Source of the DNA: an uncultured Polaromonas sp.
GTDB lineage: Bacteria > Pseudomonadota > Gammaproteobacteria > Burkholderiales > Burkholderiaceae
Assembly: GCA_946479075.1 (NCBI GenBank)
Contig: CAMLDT010000047.1
Coordinates: forward strand, 1-18,997
DNA length: 18,997 nucleotides
Direction: 5' to 3'
In this document: positions 14,202 through 18,997 of the stretch, piece after piece
Position numbering within the stretch: the stretch's first letter is position 1
How the letters are laid out: every line of letters begins with the position of its first letter
The notes under the pieces: model-generated
Told to the model about the DNA's origin: nothing
Seen by the model: the letters and a program-made list of their open reading frames with translations, nothing else
Database searches by the model: none
Translations under genes and position numbers: made by a program

Positions 14202-14216
14202 GCATAAGTCATGCCA
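14202..14216 (-). promoter_or_regulatory. putative sigma-54 promoter of amtB
   Basis: On the minus strand TGGCATGACTTATGC fits the -24/-12 consensus TGGCAC-N5-TTGC with the invariant GG and GC separated by exactly 10 nt. The predicted transcript would start near 14190, giving a leader of about 36 nt before the amtB ATG at 14154. RpoN-dependent amtB promoters are well known in proteobacteria. The element also forms a dyad, GGCAT/ATGCC. Confidence 0.65.
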
Positions 14217-14229
14217 ATGCCCAGCGGGG

Positions 14230-14259
14230 CTTGCGCCACCGGGGAAGGGGTGTCGCAAG
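14230..14259. repeat. imperfect inverted repeat in the amtB upstream region
   Basis: CTTGCGCCACC (14230-14240) and GGTGTCGCAAG (14249-14259) are complementary at 10 of 11 positions around an 8-nt spacer. It lies between the NtrC-like site and the sigma-54 promoter, so it could be a second activator site; no T-run suggests a terminator. Confidence 0.4.
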
Positions 14260-14276
14260 GCAGGGAAACTCCCGAT

Positions 14277-14291
14277 GCACTAACGGGGTGC
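14277..14291. promoter_or_regulatory. putative NtrC binding site
   Basis: GCACTAACGGGGTGC keeps both outer halves of the NtrC consensus GCACC-N5-GGTGC at the correct 15-nt length. It is centred about 95 bp upstream of the predicted amtB transcription start, a normal distance for a sigma-54 enhancer. Confidence 0.55.
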
Positions 14292-14375
14292 GCGGCCTAC
14301 ATTGAGTGACCTGCAGACGAGCCCAAGGCTCGCAAAGGGGCCGAGGAGACAAACCGATCAACTAGAACAGCATTG

Positions 14376-14397
14376 ACGTCCTCCGGGATGTTTTTTT
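14376..14397 (+). terminator. intrinsic-terminator-like hairpin 1
   Basis: ACGTCC (14376-14381) pairs with GGATGT (14386-14391, one G-U pair) around a UCCG tetraloop and runs into six further T residues (14392-14397). No gene precedes it on this strand. The overlapping TTGACG (14373-14378) with TACAAA 18 nt downstream could instead be read as a promoter for the TSUP gene. Confidence 0.5.
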
Positions 14398-14402
14398 ACA
14401 AA

Positions 14403-14430
14403 GCGCCGGGCTTGCCTGGTGCTTTTTTTT
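14403..14430 (+). terminator. intrinsic-terminator-like hairpin 2
   Basis: An 8-bp stem, GCGCCGGG with CCTGGTGC including two G-U pairs, closes a CUUG tetraloop and is followed by eight T residues (14423-14430). This is a textbook Rho-independent terminator shape, 11 bp after hairpin 1. It stands about 90 bp before the TSUP start with no coding sequence upstream on this strand. Confidence 0.65.
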
Positions 14431-14518
14431 GCCTGTTGCGTCCCTGCTTCGGTGCACGCAGGCGGCTTTTCCCGCTTGCGGCGACGGCCCCGCAAAGGTC
14501 CGATGAGACAATCCGGCC

Positions 14519-15277
14519 ATGGAACTTTTGATCGTGACGCTGGCCTCGCTGCTGGCTGGCTTTGTGGACTCCATCGTCGGCGGCGGCGGGCTGATCCTGG
14601 TCCCCGCGCTTTTTGCCGTCTTTCCCACCACCCACCCCGCCACGCTGTTCGGCGTGAACAAGGGGGCATCGGTGTGGGGCACGGCGGTGGCCACTGCGCA
14701 ATATGCCCGCCGCGTCGATATGCGCTGGGCGGCCCTCCTGCCAGCCGCCGCCGCAGGCTTTGCCGGCTCTTTGGCCGGCGCCTGGCTGGTCACGGTCATT
14801 TCACCGGGATTTTTGCGCAAGGCCCTGCCGTTTGTGCTGATGGCTGTGCTGCTGTACACCTTGCTGAAAAAAGAGCTCGGCCGCCACCATGCGCCGCGAT
14901 TCAGTGGTCATGCGGAGACGGCTGCCGCCTGCTGCATCGGGCTGGTGCTTGGCTTTTACGACGGGTTTTTCGGCCCGGGCACCGGCAGCTTTTTTGTCTT
15001 TTTGTTTGTGCGCTGGTTGGGCTACGATTTTCTGAACGCCTCGGCATCGGCCAAGCTGCTCAACACCTCCACCAACCTGGCCGCCCTGCTGCTGTTCGCC
15101 CTGAAAGGCCATGTCTGGTGGCATTTTGCGCTGACCATGGCCGTGGCCAATGTGATGGGCAGCGTGCTCGGCACCCGCCTGGCGCTCAAACACGGCGCAG
15201 GTTTTGTGCGCATCGTGTTTATCGTGGTGGTGAGTGCCCTGATCCTGAAGACCGGGTTTGACGCTTTCCTGAAGTAG
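14519..15277 (+). CDS. TSUP/TauE-SafE family membrane permease
   Basis: A 252-residue integral membrane protein of the TSUP family (sulfite exporter TauE/SafE; DUF81). It shows the two-repeat architecture, with the motif FVDSIVGGGGLILVPALF in the first half and the matching FYDGFFGPGTGSFFVFLF in the second, about eight membrane segments in all, and SAKLLNTSTNLAALLLFAL typical of the YfcA-like branch. Family members export sulfite, sulfonates or other organic anions; the substrate here cannot be told. The ATG at 14519 has GATGAG about 12 nt upstream, a weak ribosome site. It is convergent with mrdA, whose end lies 13 bp after this stop. Confidence 0.9.
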   Translation: MELLIVTLASLLAGFVDSIVGGGGLILVPALFAVFPTTHPATLFGVNKGASVWGTAVATAQYARRVDMRWAALLPAAAAGFAGSLAGAWLVTVISPGFLRKALPFVLMAVLLYTLLKKELGRHHAPRFSGHAETAAACCIGLVLGFYDGFFGPGTGSFFVFLFVRWLGYDFLNASASAKLLNTSTNLAALLLFALKGHVWWHFALTMAVANVMGSVLGTRLALKHGAGFVRIVFIVVVSALILKTGFDAFLK

Positions 15278-15290
15278 CGCCCGCGAAGGC

Positions 15291-17360
15291 CTAATCCGCG
15301 TTGGCTTCGACGGCGGACGTACTGGGGATCAGTTTGGCCACGGCCTCGGTCAGCGCTGCCGCCTTGGCAGCCCTGGCCTGGGCTGCCGCCGCGCTCACCG
15401 GTCCGGCCGATGCGGCACTGGCCGCCAGCAGGCCGGCCATGTCGGCCGCCTGGCGCGGCTTGCCGATGGGCGCTGCGGCCAGCCCTTTTTGCACTGCGAG
15501 CATGTCTTCCTCGCTCGGGTACTGGCCCAGCAGGACATAGTCGAACACGCGCCGCGCAATCGGCGCCGCCACGCCGGCTCCCCAGCCAGCGTTTTCCACA
15601 ATCACGGCCAGGGCAATTTTCGGCTGCTCGGCGGGCGCGAAGGCCATGTAAACCGCGTGATCGCGCTGGTGCTCCTCCAGCTTGGCGCTGTTGTATTTGT
15701 CTTTCTGGCCGATGGTGACCGCCTGGGCCGTGCCGGTCTTGCCGGCACTGAGATAAGCCGCGCCGGAAAACACCCGCGCAGAAGTGCCTTCCTGTGTCAC
15801 GCCGATCAGCGCCTTGCGGACCACTGCCACGTTTTCCGGCTTGTAGCCGAGGTTTTCCGGCGGATCGGCTGCCACCGGGTGGGTGGCCCGCGTCATGGAG
15901 TCCTGGGTTGCGATCACCAGCCGCGGCCGGTGCTTGATGCCGTTGTTGGCCAGCGCGGCGGTGGCCTGGGCCAGCTGCAGCATCGTGAAGGTGTTGTAGC
16001 CTTGGCCAATGCCGAGCGAAATGGTTTCTCCGGGATACCATTTCTGCTGCTCTGCCTTTTTATAGGCACTGCGCTTCCAGGCCTGGCTGGGCAGCACACC
16101 GCGAACCTCGCCGTGGATGTCGATACCGGTCAGCTGCCCGAAGCCCAGCGGCTTCATGAAGTCATGCATGGCATCCACGCCGAGATCGTTGGCCAGTGAG
16201 TAATAGTAGACATTGCTGGACTTGACGATGCTCTGGTACATGTCCACCGGCCCGAGCGCCGATCCGTGGCTGCGGAACTGGTGCCCGCCGAACGTCCAGG
16301 AACCGGTGTCATTGATGATGTTGTTGGGTTGCCGCTTGCCGGATTCCAGCGCCGCCAGCGCCATGAAGGGTTTGTAGGTGGAGCCGGGCGGATAGGTGCC
16401 GCGCAGCGCCCGGTTCAGCAGCGGCTTGTTGATCGATTCGTTCAGCGCCTGCCAGCTTTCGCTGTCGATGCCGTCGACAAACAGGTTGGGATCAAAGGTC
16501 GGTTTGCTGACAAAAGCCAGCACCTCGCCGGTGCGCGGGTCCAGCGCCACAAGTGCGCCCCGGCGTTCGCCGAACAGGTCTTCCACCAGTTTTTGCAGCT
16601 GGATGTCGATGGAAAGGATGACGGTGTCGCCCGGTGTGGCCGGGCTGCTGGTCAACTTGCGCACGGCCCGGCCACCGGCCGAGGTCTCCACCTGCTCCAC
16701 GCCGGTGTTGCCGTGCAGCTGCTGCTCGAAGCTCTGCTCGACCCCGAGTTTGCCGATGTAGTCGGTGCCGCGGTAGTTGCCTTCCTCGTCGTTTTCCTCA
16801 ATCCGTTCTTTTTCGTTCTGGTTGATGCGGCCGATATAACCCACCACATGGCTGGCCAGTTCGCCGTAGGGGTAGCTGCGAAACAACCGAGCCTTGATGT
16901 CCACCCCCGGAAACCGGAAACGCTGGGCCGCAAACCGGGCCACTTCCTCGTCGCTGAGACGGGTGCGTATCGGCAGGGATTCAAAATTGCGGGACTCTTC
17001 GCGCAATTTCTTGAAGCGGCGTTTGTCCCGGGGGGTGATTTCGACGAGGTGCCCGAGCGCCTCGATGGTCTGGTCGAGATCATCGATTTTGGACGGGGTG
17101 ATCTCCAGCGTGTAAGCCGAATAATTGGTCGCCAGCACCACGCCGTTGCGGTCCAGGATCAGGCCGCGGTTCGGCACGATGGGAACCACGGCAGTGCGGT
17201 TGCTCTCGGCCTGGGCGTTCAGGTCGTCGTGCCGCACCACCTGCAGATAAACCAGCCGGGCGACCACCAGCGAGAACGCCAGCAGGATCACCAGGCCCAC
17301 CACCAGCACCCGCGCGCGAAAACGCGACAAGTCGGCTTCAACGTCCCGGAGTTCAGTCAT
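15291..17360 (-). CDS. mrdA: penicillin-binding protein 2 (elongasome transpeptidase)
   Basis: A 689-residue class B PBP, the peptidoglycan transpeptidase of lateral wall growth in the MreBCD-RodA complex. A short cytoplasmic N-terminus and membrane helix (about 18-42) precede the pedestal domain (PNRGLILDRNGVVLATNYSA near 63-82) and the transpeptidase domain. The active-site motifs are intact: STYK with Ser327, SSN at 381-383, and KTGT at 541-544. The start at 17360 (MTELRDVEADLSRFRAR) fits PBP2; an in-frame ATG at 17495 would add a Gly/Pro-rich stretch before the anchor. After about residue 625 there is an Ala-rich C-terminal tail, so the protein is longer than E. coli PBP2 (633 residues). 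It lies 160 bp after mreD. No rodA follows; the convergent TSUP gene does. Confidence 0.95.
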   Translation of the reverse strand: MTELRDVEADLSRFRARVLVVGLVILLAFSLVVARLVYLQVVRHDDLNAQAESNRTAVVPIVPNRGLILDRNGVVLATNYSAYTLEITPSKIDDLDQTIEALGHLVEITPRDKRRFKKLREESRNFESLPIRTRLSDEEVARFAAQRFRFPGVDIKARLFRSYPYGELASHVVGYIGRINQNEKERIEENDEEGNYRGTDYIGKLGVEQSFEQQLHGNTGVEQVETSAGGRAVRKLTSSPATPGDTVILSIDIQLQKLVEDLFGERRGALVALDPRTGEVLAFVSKPTFDPNLFVDGIDSESWQALNESINKPLLNRALRGTYPPGSTYKPFMALAALESGKRQPNNIINDTGSWTFGGHQFRSHGSALGPVDMYQSIVKSSNVYYYSLANDLGVDAMHDFMKPLGFGQLTGIDIHGEVRGVLPSQAWKRSAYKKAEQQKWYPGETISLGIGQGYNTFTMLQLAQATAALANNGIKHRPRLVIATQDSMTRATHPVAADPPENLGYKPENVAVVRKALIGVTQEGTSARVFSGAAYLSAGKTGTAQAVTIGQKDKYNSAKLEEHQRDHAVYMAFAPAEQPKIALAVIVENAGWGAGVAAPIARRVFDYVLLGQYPSEEDMLAVQKGLAAAPIGKPRQAADMAGLLAASAASAGPVSAAAAQARAAKAAALTEAVAKLIPSTSAVEANAD

Positions 17361-17520
17361 CCCGGTCCGACCCGCTTCCTGGCCAAAAGTGCCCGAACCG
17401 GAGTTGAACTTCCCTCCCTCTTCAAGCAAGGGCTGCGGAACGGGCCCTGCCCGGCCGCAGGCGCAGTGGCCCCCCCGGGGTGCTGCGCATGACACGCAGT
17501 GAAACGCGTGGGGGCCATAT

Positions 17521-18039
17521 TCACAGTGGCCGGTTTTCGTCCGGATTGGGGGCCCGGCGCTGCGGTGCCAGCAGCATCACGCTGACCACCGGCCACAGCA
17601 GCGACTCGCCCAGTGGCGCCAGCAGCAGCGTCCAGCCGGGGAATATGCCGCCGACGCTCATCCGGATGATGATCTCGACGCCGTGCGCCACGGCAAACAG
17701 CGGCAGCACCTGCAGTGCCTGCGAAGGCACCGTGAACCAGAGCAGGCGGCGATGGATCATGGTGGCGAAAAAACTCAGGGCCGTGTAGGCGAGGGCATGC
17801 TGGCCGAGCAACGCGGACTGGTGCACATCCATCGCCAGGCCAAACATGAAGGCCAGGCCGATGCCCACGCGCTGTGGCTGGTGGACGTTCCAGAACACCA
17901 GCACCAGCGCGAGAAAATCGGGCATCCAGGGCACGCGACCCAGCGGCAGCATGTCCAGCAGCAGCGCCACGATCAGGCTGGTCCAGATGAAAACCGGGTT
18001 GGCCGGCAACAGCAACTGCTGGCCCGAGGGCATGATCAT
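17521..18039 (-). CDS. mreD: rod shape-determining protein MreD
   Basis: A 172-residue polytopic inner-membrane protein with about five or six helices, matching MreD in size, hydropathy and place. Typical features are LIVALLLDMLPLGRVPWMPD near the N-terminus and FMFGLAMDVHQSALLGQHAL, the conserved second block. MreD bridges MreC and the PBP2/RodA wall-elongation machinery. The ATG at 18039 overlaps the mreC stop (ATGA) and has a perfect AAGGAGG ribosome site about 6 nt upstream, in the end of mreC. Confidence 0.93.
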   Translation of the reverse strand: MIMPSGQQLLLPANPVFIWTSLIVALLLDMLPLGRVPWMPDFLALVLVFWNVHQPQRVGIGLAFMFGLAMDVHQSALLGQHALAYTALSFFATMIHRRLLWFTVPSQALQVLPLFAVAHGVEIIIRMSVGGIFPGWTLLLAPLGESLLWPVVSVMLLAPQRRAPNPDENRPL

Positions 18040-18965
18040 GGATTGCCTCCTTTTTTGGCGGATGCCGGCGGCGGGGCACCGGGCTCATCGGCTGGCCGGG
18101 GCGGGATCTGCCCCGACACCGGCTTGATGACCATCACATGAAGCGCCGCCCCCACCTGGGCCTGCGGCGTGCAGTAGATGCGGGCAAAAGCCGACTCGGC
18201 GCGGCGCTCGATGCGGTCAATTTTAGCGACCGGCAGGCCCGGCGGATAGACGCCATCCACGCCGCTGGTGGTCAGCAAATCCCCTTGCTGGACATCCGAA
18301 TTGCTGCCCATGAAGCGCAGTTCCAGGCCACCGCCGGACGTGGTCGGTTCCCCGTAAGCGACGCTGCGGGCCCCCGTGCGCGCATTGAGCACCGGAATCG
18401 CCAGTTCGCGGTCAATGACCAGCGTGACCTCGCTGACCAGGGGGTGCACGCGTGTCACCTGGCCCAGCACGCCCGATTCGTCCACGACCGGCGAGGCCAG
18501 CTCGATGCCCTGCGCCAGTCCCTTGTCGATGATGATCTTGCGGGTATAGGGATCGGGCGCGTCGTACAGCACTTCGGCGGCCACCCCGTTGAGCGCCTTT
18601 TGCTCACGCAGATCCAGGAGCTTGCGCAGGCGCGCGTTTTCCTGCGCCAGCTGCTCCACCTGGCTGGCCCTGAGCGACAGCAGCGCGAGTTTTCTGCGCG
18701 CGGCTTCCTCGTCGGCTTTGGCCTGGCTCAGTGCGGTGAAGTAGCCCCCGCCGTTTTGCACCGCACGCACCGGTTGCAGCGCCAGCCATTGCACCGGATA
18801 CAGGGCAGTGGCCAGCGCGGCGCGGATCGGCTGCGTGACCTTGAAGCGCATGTCGGCCACCATCAGGAACAGGGCCAGCGCGCTGAAAAACATCAGCTTG
18901 GACAAGGCCGAAGGCCCCTGCTTGAAAAAGGGCGGCGGGGTTCTGTCGAGGGTTCCTAAGGGCAT
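18036..18965 (-). CDS. mreC: rod shape-determining protein MreC
   Basis: A 309-residue bitopic protein, the periplasmic scaffold of the elongasome. A membrane helix at about 24-40 (MFFSALALFLMVAD) is followed by a coiled coil at about 78-120 (SQAKADEEAARRKLALLSLR, QLAQENARLRKLLDLREQ). The MreC beta domains come next (YTRKIIIDKGLAQGIELASP, VVDESGVLGQVTRV, DVQQGDLLTTSGVDGVYPPG), and a Pro-rich tail ends in AKKGGNP. Length is usual for Burkholderiales. The ATG at 18965 lies 33 bp from the right edge; mreB, normally just upstream, would be outside the window. Confidence 0.95.
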   Translation of the reverse strand: MPLGTLDRTPPPFFKQGPSALSKLMFFSALALFLMVADMRFKVTQPIRAALATALYPVQWLALQPVRAVQNGGGYFTALSQAKADEEAARRKLALLSLRASQVEQLAQENARLRKLLDLREQKALNGVAAEVLYDAPDPYTRKIIIDKGLAQGIELASPVVDESGVLGQVTRVHPLVSEVTLVIDRELAIPVLNARTGARSVAYGEPTTSGGGLELRFMGSNSDVQQGDLLTTSGVDGVYPPGLPVAKIDRIERRAESAFARIYCTPQAQVGAALHVMVIKPVSGQIPPRPADEPGAPPPASAKKGGNP

Positions 18966-18997
18966 GGTTTGCCGTCAATCATGCGCCCGTCCCGGCT

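Noticed and set aside
12682..14283. 533-residue plus-strand frame opposite amtB
   Set aside because: Composition is dominated by His, Arg, Gly and Gln, and amtB motifs on the other strand are unmistakable.
14373..14402. TTGACG with TACAAA at 18 nt as a sigma-70 promoter of the TSUP gene
   Set aside because: It coincides with the first terminator-like hairpin and would start transcription inside the second; kept as an alternative only.
15022..16041. 339-residue minus-strand frame spanning the TSUP end and mrdA
   Set aside because: Overlaps the PBP2 catalytic domain in another frame and has low-complexity Arg/Gly/Ala content.
16266..17492. 408-residue plus-strand frame opposite mrdA
   Set aside because: Mirror frame of the PBP2 coding sequence with no motif of its own.
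1..18997. tRNA, rRNA, CRISPR array, insertion sequence or prophage
   Set aside because: I saw no cloverleaf, no regularly spaced repeats, no transposase or integrase motifs and no rRNA segments on either strand.

Overview
The window looks like chromosomal DNA of a GC-rich betaproteobacterium, most likely a Comamonadaceae member of the Polaromonas/Rhodoferax/Acidovorax type. The grounds are the strongly GC-biased third positions, the mreC-mreD-mrdA order, an ammonium transporter with a putative sigma-54/NtrC promoter, and short dispersed repeats of a type I recall from comamonad genomes. The genus is inference. Nearly all of it is ordinary coding sequence; I see no insertion sequence, prophage, tRNA, rRNA or CRISPR array.

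Layout, left to right. (1) A TPR-repeat protein (minus strand) runs off the left edge, divergent from a MarC-family membrane protein (834-1472, plus). (2) A minus-strand operon reads 5862 to 1513: STAS-MlaE permease, MlaF ATPase, MCE/MlaD substrate-binding protein, DUF330-type lipoprotein, then a cyclic-nucleotide-binding-domain protein. It resembles an Mla/LinKLMN-type lipid transporter with no MlaC shuttle. (3) A LysR regulator (minus) is divergent from mmsA (methylmalonate-semialdehyde dehydrogenase), followed by a GMC-family flavin oxidoreductase: a catabolic unit. (4) Minus-strand genes from 14154 to 10648: AmtB, a translationally coupled protein of unknown function, a membrane-anchored retropepsin-like protease and an exported ClpP-like protein. 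(5) A TSUP/TauE-type permease (plus). (6) The cell-shape cluster mreC-mreD-mrdA (minus), whose upstream neighbour (probably mreB) lies outside the window.

The most unusual signal is a 56-bp dispersed repeat present three times (1473-1528, 2806-2861, 6556-6611), sharing an almost invariant half with core CAAATCGGCCTCCAGCCCT. All three copies touch coding sequence. One supplies the last codons and stop of the cyclic-nucleotide-binding gene. One sits in frame inside the signal peptide of the lipoprotein. One sits in frame, in the opposite orientation, inside the effector domain of the LysR regulator. This resembles the protein-coding palindromic elements known from Rickettsia, but in a betaproteobacterium.

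A second point of interest is the 364-bp gap upstream of amtB. It holds a near-consensus sigma-54 promoter and an NtrC-like dyad pointing toward amtB. On the opposite strand are two tandem intrinsic-terminator-like hairpins with no gene before them, which suggests a small RNA or a leader of the TSUP permease gene.
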